Shown piece by piece: positions 1 to 8,534 of a DNA stretch of 64,000 nucleotides. Origin of the DNA: Chryseobacterium shigense (lineage in GTDB: Bacteria > Bacteroidota > Bacteroidia > Flavobacteriales > Weeksellaceae); NCBI RefSeq assembly GCF_014207845.1, contig NZ_JACHLC010000001.1, positions 558,001 to 622,000 of the forward strand, given 5' to 3'. The position numbers were made by a program, and so were the translations under genes. Numbering within the stretch: position 1 is the stretch's first letter; each line of letters opens with the position of its first letter. The notes beneath the pieces were generated by a model. That model did not search any database. It was given only the letters and a program-made list of their open reading frames with translations, and was not told the origin of the DNA.

Positions 1-131
1 ACGGATTCTTTAAGGGATAAATTTTGTCTTCCAAAAAATTCAGAATTCTTAAGACCGTCAATTGAAATTTTCGCCTTTGAAACCGCAATTTCTTCTTTTT
101 TCCTTTCAATAATTTTATCCAGTATTGTCAT
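1..131 (-). CDS. trpC: Indole-3-glycerol phosphate synthase, N-terminal part (cut by window edge)
   Basis: The minus strand opens with ATG at 129-131 and stays open to base 1, giving 43 residues that begin MTILDKIIERKKEEIA. This matches the start of TrpC, which closes the indole ring of carboxyphenylamino-deoxyribulose phosphate in tryptophan synthesis. It lies 48 bases after trpD in the trpE-G-D order, which supports the call. The (beta/alpha)8 barrel and catalytic residues are outside the window, so this rests on the N-terminus and the operon position. Confidence 0.85.
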   Translation of the reverse strand, partial: MTILDKIIERKKEEIAVSKAKISIDGLKNSEFFGRQNLSLKES

Positions 132-179
132 GTGTTTGTTTCTTTGTTAGAAGTGTTACGGAATACCGCAATCTTACTG

Positions 180-1169
180 TTAACCATTAATCAATAATTC
201 CAGGCTTCTCAGTGCTTTTCCGCTTTCCAGGCTTTCTTTGGTTAGGGCAATGCAATCTTCATAGGTTCCGAATTTCCGGGTGTGGAAAAGAGCGGTTGAT
301 GCATTCGCAAGAACCACAGAATTTTGTTGTACCGTACCTTTTCCTTCCAGAATATTCCTGAAAATCTTTGCAGATTCCTGGGGAGTTTCACCTCCTTTAA
401 TGCTTTCCGGACTTACAGAATCAAAGCCCAGATCTTCGGCAGAATGGATCTCTTCACCACTTTTTGTAATGATCTTAGTGTCCTGGGTCAGGCTTATTTC
501 ATCATATCCGTCAAGGCCATGTACAAGAATAAATTCGCGTTCTTCTTTTTGCAGAAGATATTGATAGATCCTTGCAATTTCAAGGTTATAAACTCCAATG
601 ACCGAATATTTTGGTTTCGCAGGATTAACCAGCGGTCCCAGAAGATTAAAAAATGTTCTCAATCCCAATGCTTTCCTTAATGCACCAACAGACTGAAGTG
701 CAGGATGAAAGTAAGGAGCGTGCAGGAAACAGATATTGGCTTTTTCAAGATCTTTATTCAACTGATCTGAATCTTTTTTGAACTGATAGCCGAGCTCTTC
801 CATTACATTGGATGATCCGGTAGTGGCAGAAGCTCCGTAATTCCCGTGTTTTGCCACTTTCTGTCCCGTCCCGGCAACTACAAAGCTTGCCAGAGTTGAG
901 ATATTGATCGTATTTTTCCCGTCTCCTCCGGTTCCTACAATATCTATGGTATCTATAGCATCAAGTTTTACAGGAACAGTCATCTGGAGCAGTGCTTCCC
1001 TGAAACCTTCCAGTTCCTGCAAGGTAATATTCCGCATCAGAAATACGCTGATGAAGGCAGTTACTTCTGCGGAATTGAATTTATTCTGAGCAATCTCGAT
1101 CATCATAGCCTTTGCCTCGGATTTGGATAAGGTCTGATGGTTGAACAGGTATTGGAGAATCTCTTTCAT
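180..1169 (-). CDS. trpD: Anthranilate phosphoribosyltransferase
   Basis: Transfers the phosphoribosyl group of PRPP to anthranilate, the second step of tryptophan synthesis. The PRPP loop GTGGDG, the NISTLAS segment and the KHGNYGASATTGSS block are all present in family order. I chose ATG at 1167-1169 (329 aa, MKEILQYLF...) because family members normally begin near this conserved stretch. The frame is also open from a TTG at 1209-1211 that overlaps the trpG stop by 4 bases (343 aa), so translational coupling from that codon is possible. Third gene of the trpEGDC operon. Confidence 0.95.
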   Translation of the reverse strand: MKEILQYLFNHQTLSKSEAKAMMIEIAQNKFNSAEVTAFISVFLMRNITLQELEGFREALLQMTVPVKLDAIDTIDIVGTGGDGKNTINISTLASFVVAGTGQKVAKHGNYGASATTGSSNVMEELGYQFKKDSDQLNKDLEKANICFLHAPYFHPALQSVGALRKALGLRTFFNLLGPLVNPAKPKYSVIGVYNLEIARIYQYLLQKEEREFILVHGLDGYDEISLTQDTKIITKSGEEIHSAEDLGFDSVSPESIKGGETPQESAKIFRNILEGKGTVQQNSVVLANASTALFHTRKFGTYEDCIALTKESLESGKALRSLELLING

Positions 1170-1207
1170 CTGAGGTTTTTTTATAGTGTTGAATATTTCT
1201 GTAGTTT

Positions 1208-1816
1208 TCAATGTAAAAGGAAATTTTTGATGATAACCTCTCCATCAGGAGTTAAAATGCTTTCAGGATGGAACTGTACGCCGTGAACATCATAGGTTTT
1301 ATGCTGCAATGCCATAATCATCCCATCTTTATCTACCGCGGTAATTTCCAGCTCTTCCGGAAAACCTTCAGGATTTACTGCCCAGCTGTGATACCTTCCC
1401 ACTTCTATTCCCGAAGACAGGTTCTTAAAAATCTTGGTATTTTCCTTAACCAGTTCGGCAGAAGTTGCCACCCCATGGAAAATTTCTGAGAGATTGATCA
1501 GGCTTCCTCCAAAAGCCTCCGCAATGGCCTGCTGCCCGAGACACACTCCCAGAATACTTTTCGTAGGAGCATATTCTCTGATGAGGTTCAGCAGAATGCC
1601 TGCTTCTTCCGGAATTCCCGGGCCAGGGGAAAGAATAATTTTATCATATTTCCCGATCTCTTCCAGAGTGATCTGATCATTTCTTACAACATCCACTTCC
1701 TGTCCCAGAATTTTTTCAATGATCTGAACCAGGTTATAGGTAAAACTGTCATAGTTATCGAAAACGAGGACTTTCAGTTGTTCGTTAGAAGCTGGTGTAT
1801 TTATATCGCTGTTCAT
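1208..1816 (-). CDS. trpG: Anthranilate synthase component II (glutamine amidotransferase)
   Basis: A 202-residue class I glutamine amidotransferase that supplies ammonia to TrpE. The oxyanion segment SPGPG is near residues 63-67, the nucleophile is Cys92 in GVCLGQQ, and the His-Glu pair is in FHPES near 183-185. The N-terminus has about 14 extra residues before the KVLVFDNYDSFT strand. It sits between trpE and trpD, so it is the tryptophan subunit, although such proteins sometimes also serve p-aminobenzoate synthesis as PabA. Confidence 0.95.
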   Translation of the reverse strand: MNSDINTPASNEQLKVLVFDNYDSFTYNLVQIIEKILGQEVDVVRNDQITLEEIGKYDKIILSPGPGIPEEAGILLNLIREYAPTKSILGVCLGQQAIAEAFGGSLINLSEIFHGVATSAELVKENTKIFKNLSSGIEVGRYHSWAVNPEGFPEELEITAVDKDGMIMALQHKTYDVHGVQFHPESILTPDGEVIIKNFLLH

Positions 1817-1872
1817 TTTTTTGTTTTTTATTGTTTGATAAAAGTGATTGGTTGCCGGTTCTCAGTTGTTTT

Positions 1873-3297
1873 TTAATTCATTACTAATTTACCAGCTTTG
1901 TCAACTGCTTTTTTCAATGCATTTAATTTGTTGTTGACTTCCTGCAGTTCACTTTCAGGGATGGATTTTGCGACCAGTCCGGCTCCGGCCTGATAATAAA
2001 GGGTATTGTTTCTGCTTAAAAAAGTACGGATCATAATGGCCTGGTTGCAGGTTCCGTTTAATCCTATCATACCGATACATCCGCCATAATAGCCGCGGGA
2101 ATCTTTTTCATACTGGTCGATCAGTTGAAGGGCTCTGTGCTTCGGAGCACCACTTAAAGTTCCCTGGGGAAAGGTTGCTGAAACCATATCAAGAGGATTA
2201 AGATTTTCAGGAAGATCGGCAGTAACTTCGCTTACCATGTGAATGACATGGGAAAAAAGCTGAATCTCTTTCAGCTTGGTAACGGTTACATTTTTGCCCA
2301 GTTTACCAAGGTCATTTCTTGCTAAATCTACCAGCATGGTGTGTTCCGCATTTTCTTTCGGATCATTTTTTAAGGCTTCAATGGATTGAAGGTCGGTTTC
2401 CAGATGCCCGGTTCTTTTAAAGGTTCCGGCAATAGGGTGAATAACGGCTTTATTGTCTTTGATGATCAACTGGCTTTCGGGACTGGAACCGAATAATTTA
2501 TAATTCCCGTAATCGAAAAAGAAAAGATACGGGGAAGGATTGATATTTCTCAACGCTCTGTACACATTGAATTCATCCCCTTTGAATTTCTGCTCAAACC
2601 TCCTGCTTAAAACCAGTTGGAAAACATCACCTCTCATGCAGTGTTTCTGTGCTGTTTTTACCAGTTCGATGTATTCTTCATCAGTAAGATTGGAGGTTTC
2701 ACTGCCATCTTTTTCGAAAGGGTAGACGGGAGTGTTCTGGTTTCTGATCAGGTTTTCCAGCAGATAAAGCTCAGATTTTAAACCGGGAATCTGATTTTCA
2801 ATAATATGCATTTCATCATTATAATGATTGATGGCTATCACGTATTGGTATAATCTGTAACGGAGAATGGGGATTTCCACTTCAGGGCTCTGCGGCTTTA
2901 AACTGATGTCTTCGAAAAACTGTACAGCTTCAAAACTTGTATATCCGAAAAGGCTCTGGGCCGTTTGTTCAATAGGATCATGTGTAATTTCACAATCGAA
3001 AATACTTTGGAATTCATCAAAAATATCAGTGATATTACGTTCACCTATCAATTGCTTTACAGGATCTGAGCCGGGAAGTTTTACCTCAAATTCAGTAAGG
3101 TTTTTGACTTCAATTCCTGCCACGGCATTCACTGCAATAAATGAAAAATTATGATCAATATTCTTGGAATCTGAACTTTCCAGAAGGATAGTATCCCGGA
3201 ACCTGTCCCTGATCTGGAGATAAATGTTCATCGGGGTATAAAGATCTCCCAATGTTTTTCTTGAGCCGGTTTTTATTTTTATTTTCTGAGTGGTCAT
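1873..3297 (-). CDS. trpE: Anthranilate synthase component I
   Basis: A 474-residue chorismate-binding enzyme that makes anthranilate with TrpG. The C-terminal catalytic half has the family blocks GSSPESQL, IAGTFKRTG, LVDLARNDLGK and GTLSGAPKHRAL. The N-terminal half carries LLESSDS near residues 38-44, where family members bind tryptophan for feedback inhibition. First structural gene of the operon, 91 bases downstream of a Trp-codon leader peptide and 32 bases after its terminator. It is therefore likely controlled both by attenuation and allosterically. Confidence 0.96.
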   Translation of the reverse strand: MTTQKIKIKTGSRKTLGDLYTPMNIYLQIRDRFRDTILLESSDSKNIDHNFSFIAVNAVAGIEVKNLTEFEVKLPGSDPVKQLIGERNITDIFDEFQSIFDCEITHDPIEQTAQSLFGYTSFEAVQFFEDISLKPQSPEVEIPILRYRLYQYVIAINHYNDEMHIIENQIPGLKSELYLLENLIRNQNTPVYPFEKDGSETSNLTDEEYIELVKTAQKHCMRGDVFQLVLSRRFEQKFKGDEFNVYRALRNINPSPYLFFFDYGNYKLFGSSPESQLIIKDNKAVIHPIAGTFKRTGHLETDLQSIEALKNDPKENAEHTMLVDLARNDLGKLGKNVTVTKLKEIQLFSHVIHMVSEVTADLPENLNPLDMVSATFPQGTLSGAPKHRALQLIDQYEKDSRGYYGGCIGMIGLNGTCNQAIMIRTFLSRNNTLYYQAGAGLVAKSIPESELQEVNNKLNALKKAVDKAGKLVMN

Positions 3298-3329
3298 CTG
3301 ACTTGTATTTTTTTGATTTTGGATTAAAT

Positions 3330-3360
3330 AAAAAAAGCTTCAACGGAATCCGTCAAAGCC
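3330..3360 (-). terminator. trp attenuator terminator
   Basis: On the minus strand GGCTTTGACGG, loop ATT and CCGTTGAAGC form a roughly 10-pair stem (two G-U pairs) followed by seven T residues, between the Trp leader peptide and trpE. An intrinsic terminator in front of the first structural gene is the hallmark of attenuation. Bases 3349-3357 can instead pair with 3420-3428 inside the leader peptide gene (nine pairs, three G-U), a plausible antiterminator. Confidence 0.85.
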
Positions 3361-3388
3361 TATATATTGTTTATTGTAATTATGCTAC

Positions 3389-3472
3389 TTAAGATGAGTA
3401 ACATGACAATACTTCCAGACCCGACGAAGAGTTTGAAAGCCACCACCAATTATTGTTACTCGTATTTAACAT
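3389..3472 (-). CDS. trpL: trp operon leader peptide
   Basis: A 27-codon reading frame, MLNTSNNNWWWLSNSSSGLE followed by VLSCYSS, with three consecutive TGG codons at 3440-3448. It ends 28 bases before the terminator hairpin that precedes trpE. Three tandem Trp codons in so short a frame at this position are very unlikely by chance. Stalling at them under tryptophan shortage would leave 3420-3428 free for the antiterminator. The peptide itself probably has no function beyond its translation. Confidence 0.88.
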   Translation of the reverse strand: MLNTSNNNWWWLSNSSSGLEVLSCYSS

Positions 3473-3548
3473 AAGGCAAATGTAGAAATTTTTTTAATAT
3501 AAAAGCAAAAAAATGGGCAGAAATAAAAAAACTTAATATAGGAATCCT

Positions 3549-4193
3549 TTATTTAAGCTGGTTCCGCTCTTTTTTTAATTCTTCAATTTTTGTTCTGTAT
3601 TCTTCCTTATCATAGGATTTTACATATTCTTCCAAAGCTGAAATATATTCTTCAATGAACTCCTTATTCGTCCTGTCAGCTTCATATTTGATCTTTGCGG
3701 AGTTTACCGGAGCTATTTTCTCATATTGCAGCAAAGCGTTTCCTTCTTCAGACTGATAATAAAGAATCACAATGTTTTTCTCATATCCCGGAATGTATTT
3801 TACCGGAAAATGCTGTTCGGTTCTTGGGATTCTGATCGCATTTTCGATGGGGTAGATTGCGGCGCTGGTTGTAGAAAAATAAGTTGAGGTGTATTTTCCG
3901 TTCTGCTTCTTTACAATGGCTTCATAATCATGGATATACATGTCGTTCAATGTAGAATTGGTTTCTATGTCAGAAGTGATAATGGCCGTACTTTCAACAC
4001 CGTATTTGTTTAAAAACCAGGCATTAAGGTATTGTCCGGCAACACCGTTCAGAATGGCAAGAGGAAGAACTGGGATCAGCAACCATGCTTTTTTGGTTAC
4101 AAAGGAGAGCAGACCAAAAACCACCAAAAGTATGATCACCGTATAAAAACCATGATGGCTGGTAAAAAATAAAATTTTGGATATAAAGATCAT
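3549..4193 (-). CDS. Membrane protein of unknown function
   Basis: A 214-residue protein with two hydrophobic segments near the N-terminus (about 13-31 and 36-54), then a roughly 110-residue probably extracytoplasmic region rich in beta-prone sequence, and a charged, Lys/Glu-rich C-terminal helix (about 165-214) that could form a coiled coil. I do not recognise a family; the layout recalls DUF3592-type membrane proteins. Same strand as the neighbouring 189-residue membrane protein, about 70 bases downstream of it, so the two may be co-transcribed. Confidence 0.7.
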   Translation of the reverse strand: MIFISKILFFTSHHGFYTVIILLVVFGLLSFVTKKAWLLIPVLPLAILNGVAGQYLNAWFLNKYGVESTAIITSDIETNSTLNDMYIHDYEAIVKKQNGKYTSTYFSTTSAAIYPIENAIRIPRTEQHFPVKYIPGYEKNIVILYYQSEEGNALLQYEKIAPVNSAKIKYEADRTNKEFIEEYISALEEYVKSYDKEEYRTKIEELKKERNQLK

Positions 4194-4266
4194 TGGAAAG
4201 CCTTAGCTATTTTTTACTAAGTTAATAAAAATCAGCAGATAAAATCGGATTCAAAATATAATACTG

Positions 4267-4836
4267 TTACCGGAAAGTTTTACGGTAATATTGTACTCCT
4301 TTAATTCCAACAAACAACATCAACACTCCAAAAAATCCCAGTAATGCAATGGCTAAATAATTATTATTCCGGTGACTTTCATTATAATCTTTTAAAGATA
4401 AATATGGTGTGTTTTTATTATGAATTTCTACAATACTGATATTTTTTTTATACAGAAAGTTTCCCGGAAACGGAATTTTTTCTGATTTTACTATTTTTCT
4501 ATAATATTCATGCTTTTCAATAAAGAACATAATCGAATCTCCCTGTTTATTATCGTTCATCAAACCATAAAGAGATGATTGGTTCAATTCAAGATCTCCA
4601 ATCATAAAATTGATTTCAGGATATTCATTTAAATTAATTATTAAAGTTTTGCTTCTTCTTCCTTTTTTTATTTTAAGATCTTTTACAATACCTTTTACTT
4701 CAACAATACTGCTTCTGGTAGGTAACTCGGAGAAAGAACATTTAACTGAGAACAAAAGGAGAATAAAACCTGAAATGAATGAAATCCAGATCAGCCTGAG
4801 ATTGGTTCTCTTTTCTTTTTGATAATTATTTTTCAT
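4267..4836 (-). CDS. Membrane protein of unknown function, DUF3592-like layout
   Basis: 189 residues with one hydrophobic segment near residues 12-32, a soluble middle with a small beta-barrel feel (VEVKGIVKDLKIKKGRRSKTL...), and a second hydrophobic segment near 158-180. The middle resembles the extracytoplasmic part of DUF3592 proteins, but this is judged by eye only. No enzyme motif is visible. It is transcribed divergently from the lipoprotein/cytochrome genes that start at 5066. Confidence 0.65.
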   Translation of the reverse strand: MKNNYQKEKRTNLRLIWISFISGFILLLFSVKCSFSELPTRSSIVEVKGIVKDLKIKKGRRSKTLIINLNEYPEINFMIGDLELNQSSLYGLMNDNKQGDSIMFFIEKHEYYRKIVKSEKIPFPGNFLYKKNISIVEIHNKNTPYLSLKDYNESHRNNNYLAIALLGFFGVLMLFVGIKGVQYYRKTFR

Positions 4837-5035
4837 TTGTGATTTATTTTGATAAAAGGAAGTGAAATTACATAAAAATCCTTCCCTCCAATTTGCTGGC
4901 TAAATTAATAAAATATGAAGGTTTCGTATCCGGATATTGTATCCGCAAAAATAGCCTTTTAGCTGTACGACTCATTTAATACAGTAAAATATCATTAAAT
5001 GGGAAAATGTCATCCATTTAAAAGCTTATTTTTTA

Positions 5036-5043
5036 TACTTTTG
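5036..5043 (+). promoter_or_regulatory. Promoter -7 box for the lipoprotein/cytochrome c/rlmF cluster
   Basis: TACTTTTG fits the flavobacterial -7 consensus TAnnTTTG and lies 22 bases before the ATG at 5066. No clear -33 TTG is seen at the usual distance. Confidence 0.45.
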
Positions 5044-5065
5044 TCTAAATTTTATAGAAAAAATA

Positions 5066-5290
5066 ATGAAAAAAGTATTAGCAATTGCATTCATCGGAAG
5101 TTTATTCGTGGTAAACTGTTCCAAGAAAACAGAGCATCCATTACAAGACAGCAACACCATGTTACCGGAACCAGACGCTCCAACCGTAGTAGACTCTACA
5201 GCTAAGAAAGCTGCTCCTGCTGCTGCAACAACTCCTGCACCGGCTACTCCTGAAGCTGCTAAAACAGATTCTGCTGCTGCGAAAAAATAA
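5066..5290 (+). CDS. Small Ala/Pro-rich lipoprotein
   Basis: A 74-residue protein with a lipoprotein signal peptide ending at VVNC (Cys18) followed by SKK, then a low-complexity tail of Ala, Pro, Thr and Lys (about 46-74). The tail looks like a disordered linker or spacer in the periplasm, not an enzyme. Its stop overlaps the start of the cytochrome c lipoprotein by one base (TAATG), so the two are translationally coupled and probably act together, perhaps as a partner or tether. Function unknown. Confidence 0.75.
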   Translation: MKKVLAIAFIGSLFVVNCSKKTEHPLQDSNTMLPEPDAPTVVDSTAKKAAPAAATTPAPATPEAAKTDSAAAKK

Positions 5291-5664
5291 TGAAAAAATT
5301 CCTTTTGATAGGAGCGGTGGGATTTCTGATCGTTTCCTGTTCTAAAAAAGAAAATACGGAGGTACCGGCTATAGCTTCTGAAACATCCGCTGTTTCTGAG
5401 CCTGCAAAAACTAATCTTTCCGGTGACCAGATCATCGAAACATTAGACTGTTCAGGGTGCCATTCCGTGAATGAAAGAATGATAGGACCTTCTTATAAAG
5501 AAATTGCAGAGAAATATTCTGAAAAAGATATTGAACTGCTGGCTTCGAAGATTATAGAAGGCGGAAGCGGAGTTTGGGGAGGTGTTCCGATGGCTGCCCA
5601 TCCACAGGTATCCAAAGAAGATGCTAAAAAAATGGTAGAATATATTCTGAGTCAGAAAAAATAA
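5290..5664 (+). CDS. Membrane-anchored c-type cytochrome lipoprotein
   Basis: 124 residues: a lipoprotein signal with Cys17, a Ser/Ala/Glu spacer to about 45, then a class I cytochrome c domain. The haem motif CSGCH is at 54-58, followed by IGPSYKEIAEKY, and the likely axial Met101 is in VPMAAHP. This resembles the cytochrome c551/c552 type that passes electrons between respiratory complexes. It overlaps the preceding lipoprotein gene by one base and ends 3 bases before rlmF. The electron donor and acceptor cannot be told from the window. Confidence 0.88.
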   Translation: MKKFLLIGAVGFLIVSCSKKENTEVPAIASETSAVSEPAKTNLSGDQIIETLDCSGCHSVNERMIGPSYKEIAEKYSEKDIELLASKIIEGGSGVWGGVPMAAHPQVSKEDAKKMVEYILSQKK

Positions 5665-5667
5665 ACC

Positions 5668-6594
5668 ATGTCTACCGAAAAATCCAGTCTGCACACAAGA
5701 AACCTGCATCGTGATCCCTATGATTTTGATCAGCTTATTTCTTGTGTGCCGGAACTGAAACATTATGTTTTTGTCAATAAATACCAGACAGAAACAATAA
5801 ATTTCAGCATTCCTGAAGCGGTTAAATTGCTTAATAAAGCATTGCTGTTACATTTTTATAATGTTAAAAGCTGGGATATTCCTGATACCAATTTATGTCC
5901 GCCTATTCCCGGCAGGGCAGACTATATCCACTATATTGCAGATCTTTTAGCAGAAAACCGGACTGATATTCCTGCAGGAAATTCCATAACAGGTTTAGAC
6001 ATAGGTACGGGAGCCAATCTTGTTTATCCGTTGCTTGCTCACGGTTCTTACGGATGGAAAATGTTGGGAACGGATATTAATCAGGCTTCTTTGGAAAATG
6101 CACAGCGTATTTTAGACCATAATCAGGATTTATCACCTGTTATTCAATTGAAGAAACAATCTGATCCCAATCATATTTTCAGAAATATTATTGAGAGTGG
6201 AAACCGTTTCACATTTTCTATGTGTAATCCTCCTTTTCATGATTCCGAGGAGTCTGCACTGAAAGGAAACCTGAGAAAAACAAAAAATATCAGGAAATCT
6301 AAGCCTCAAAAGGCTCTTCTTAACTTTGGCGGACAACAATCTGAACTGTGGTGTGAAGGAGGCGAAATAGCTTTCATTACAAAAATGATTGAAGAAAGTG
6401 TTCTGTATTCTTCACAAGTTCTCTGGTTTACATGTCTGGTATCTAAAAAAGATAATCTTCATAAATTAACCACATTTTTAAAGAAAGTCAACGCCATAGA
6501 TGTCAAAACCGTTGATATGGCTCAGGGGCAAAAAGTAAGCAGAATGTTAGCCTGGACGTTTATCCCTCAAAAAGACAGGAAAGATTGGTTTTAA
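5668..6594 (+). CDS. rlmF: 23S rRNA (adenine(1618)-N6)-methyltransferase
   Basis: A 308-residue Rossmann-fold methyltransferase that modifies A1618 of 23S rRNA with S-adenosylmethionine. Family marks are the start segment LHTRNLHRDPYDFDQLI, CPPIPGRADYIHYIADLL near 77-94, the cofactor loop GLDIGTGAN at 109-117 and the N6-adenine motif NPPF at 187-190. Length is normal for RlmF. It begins 3 bases after the cytochrome gene, so it shares a transcript with functionally unrelated genes. Confidence 0.93.
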   Translation: MSTEKSSLHTRNLHRDPYDFDQLISCVPELKHYVFVNKYQTETINFSIPEAVKLLNKALLLHFYNVKSWDIPDTNLCPPIPGRADYIHYIADLLAENRTDIPAGNSITGLDIGTGANLVYPLLAHGSYGWKMLGTDINQASLENAQRILDHNQDLSPVIQLKKQSDPNHIFRNIIESGNRFTFSMCNPPFHDSEESALKGNLRKTKNIRKSKPQKALLNFGGQQSELWCEGGEIAFITKMIEESVLYSSQVLWFTCLVSKKDNLHKLTTFLKKVNAIDVKTVDMAQGQKVSRMLAWTFIPQKDRKDWF

Positions 6595-6726
6595 ATGTTA
6601 ATGGTCAGTTTTGCTGCGTAAGTTAATGGTGAATGGGATGAAATAATTAATTCATATCTAAAATACCAACAGTCAACACCAAGCCGTGTCCGGAAATTCA
6701 TTGGAAATCAAATTCAAAATTCATAA

Positions 6727-6756
6727 TTGACAACTCACTAAAAATGCCTAAATTTG
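6727..6756 (+). promoter_or_regulatory. lysS promoter, -33 TTG and -7 TAAATTTG
   Basis: TTG at 6727-6729 and TAAATTTG at 6749-6756 are 19 bases apart, an exact match to the Bacteroidota consensus TTG-N19-TAnnTTTG. The lysS ATG follows at 6779. Confidence 0.65.
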
Positions 6757-6778
6757 TACGCTTTTAGAAAAATAAGAA

Positions 6779-8476
6779 ATGCAATTATCAGAACAAGAAA
6801 TCATTAGAAGAGAAAAGCTGAACAAGCTTACTGAAATGGGAATTAATGCATTCCCGGCGGAGGAGTATACTATTACAGATACTACGGAATCTATAAAACA
6901 GGATTTTGCTGAGAATAAACAGGTGAAGATCGCTGGTAGATTAATGTCCCGCAGAATTCAGGGAAAGGCTTCTTTTGCTGAATTGCAGGATTCTAAAGGT
7001 AAGATCCAGGTTTATTTTAACAGGGATGAGATCTGTCCGGGTGAAGATAAAGAGCTTTATAATGAAGTGTACAAGCACCTTTTGGATATCGGAGATATTA
7101 TCGGTATTGAGGGGACTTTATTCACTACTCAGGTAGGGGAAATGACTATTCTGGTAAAGAATTTTACGCTTCTTACCAAAGCTTTACGTCCGCTTCCTCA
7201 ACCAAGAACAGATGAAAATGGAGTTGTACATGATGGATTTAATGATCCTGAACTGAGATACAGACAGCGTTATGTAGATTTAACGGTTAATCCGCAGGTA
7301 AAAGAGATCTTCGTAAAAAGAACAAAAATGTTCAATGCGATGAGAACTTTCTTCAACGATGCCGGATATTTTGAGGTAGAAACACCAATTTTGCAGTCGA
7401 TTCCCGGTGGAGCCGCGGCAAAACCGTTTATCACCCATCACAATGCTTTAGATATTCCGTTATATTTAAGAATTGCCAATGAATTATATCTTAAAAGACT
7501 GATTGTCGGTGGTTTTGACGGTGTTTATGAGTTCTCTAAAAACTTCAGAAATGAAGGAATGGACAGAACCCATAATCCTGAATTTACAGCAATGGAGATC
7601 TATGTAGCCTACAAAGATTACAATTGGATGATGGATTTCACAGAAAAACTTCTGGAATTCTGTGCTACACAGGTAAACGGAAGTTCTGAATCCACATTCG
7701 GAGAACATACAATTAACTGGAAAGCTCCTTATCCGAGAGTTTCCATGACAGAAGCGATCCAGAAATATACAGGTTTCGATATCACAGGAAAAACAGAACA
7801 GGAATTATTCGATTTTGCCAAATCTATCGGAATTGATGTGAATGAGACAATGGGTAAAGGAAAATTAATTGATGAGATCTTCGGGGAAAAATGTGAAGGA
7901 AACTTCATCCAGCCGACCTTCATCACGGATTATCCGATTGAAATGTCTCCACTGACAAAGAAACACAGAAACAAAGAAGGCTTAACAGAGCGTTTCGAAT
8001 TAATGGTTTGTGGAAAAGAAATTGCAAACGCTTATTCCGAGCTTAATGATCCAATTGACCAGAGAGAACGTTTTGAATCTCAAATGGCCTTATCTGAAAG
8101 AGGAGATGATGAAGCAATGTTCATCGATCAGGATTTCTTAAGAGCATTGGAATACGGTATGCCACCAACTTCCGGATTAGGAATCGGTATGGACAGACTT
8201 ATTATGTTCTTAACGAATAATGCTTCTATTCAGGAAGTACTATTCTTTCCTCAGATGAGACCGGAAAAAACTGTTCCACAGATTGAATTGGGAGAGGATG
8301 AAAAAGTGATCCTTGAAATCCTTAATTCTCAGGAAGAAGCGATGGCTTTGACTGAAGTAAAAGACAGAAGCCAGTTATCCGGTAAGAAATGGGATAAAGC
8401 TTCCAAAACTTTGACTAAAAATAATCTGGTGAAGGTGGAGAAGATTGACGAGAATCTTTTGATGAAGTTAGCATAA
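6779..8476 (+). CDS. lysS: Lysyl-tRNA synthetase, class II
   Basis: 565 residues. An N-terminal OB-fold (about 50-150, GRLMSRRIQGKASFAELQD) binds the anticodon. The class II catalytic core carries motif 2 in KNFRNEGMDRTHNPEFT and motif 3 in SGLGIGMDRLIMFLTN. A tail of about 65 residues after motif 3 (LGEDEKVILEILNSQ...) exceeds the usual bacterial length of about 500 and looks like a small helical or winged-helix addition, as seen in other Bacteroidota. It charges tRNA-Lys. Monocistronic, with its own promoter and terminator. Confidence 0.96.
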   Translation: MQLSEQEIIRREKLNKLTEMGINAFPAEEYTITDTTESIKQDFAENKQVKIAGRLMSRRIQGKASFAELQDSKGKIQVYFNRDEICPGEDKELYNEVYKHLLDIGDIIGIEGTLFTTQVGEMTILVKNFTLLTKALRPLPQPRTDENGVVHDGFNDPELRYRQRYVDLTVNPQVKEIFVKRTKMFNAMRTFFNDAGYFEVETPILQSIPGGAAAKPFITHHNALDIPLYLRIANELYLKRLIVGGFDGVYEFSKNFRNEGMDRTHNPEFTAMEIYVAYKDYNWMMDFTEKLLEFCATQVNGSSESTFGEHTINWKAPYPRVSMTEAIQKYTGFDITGKTEQELFDFAKSIGIDVNETMGKGKLIDEIFGEKCEGNFIQPTFITDYPIEMSPLTKKHRNKEGLTERFELMVCGKEIANAYSELNDPIDQRERFESQMALSERGDDEAMFIDQDFLRALEYGMPPTSGLGIGMDRLIMFLTNNASIQEVLFFPQMRPEKTVPQIELGEDEKVILEILNSQEEAMALTEVKDRSQLSGKKWDKASKTLTKNNLVKVEKIDENLLMKLA

Positions 8477-8494
8477 CTTTATTGATATATAAAT

Positions 8495-8525
8495 AAAAAA
8501 AGACTGCTAAAAAGCAGTCTTTTTT
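8495..8525 (+). terminator. Bidirectional terminator between lysS and cydB
   Basis: AAAAGACTGC / GCAGTCTTTT, ten pairs around a 6-base loop, flanked by A and T runs, so it can serve both convergent genes. Confidence 0.85.
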
Positions 8526-8534
8526 GTTTGAACT

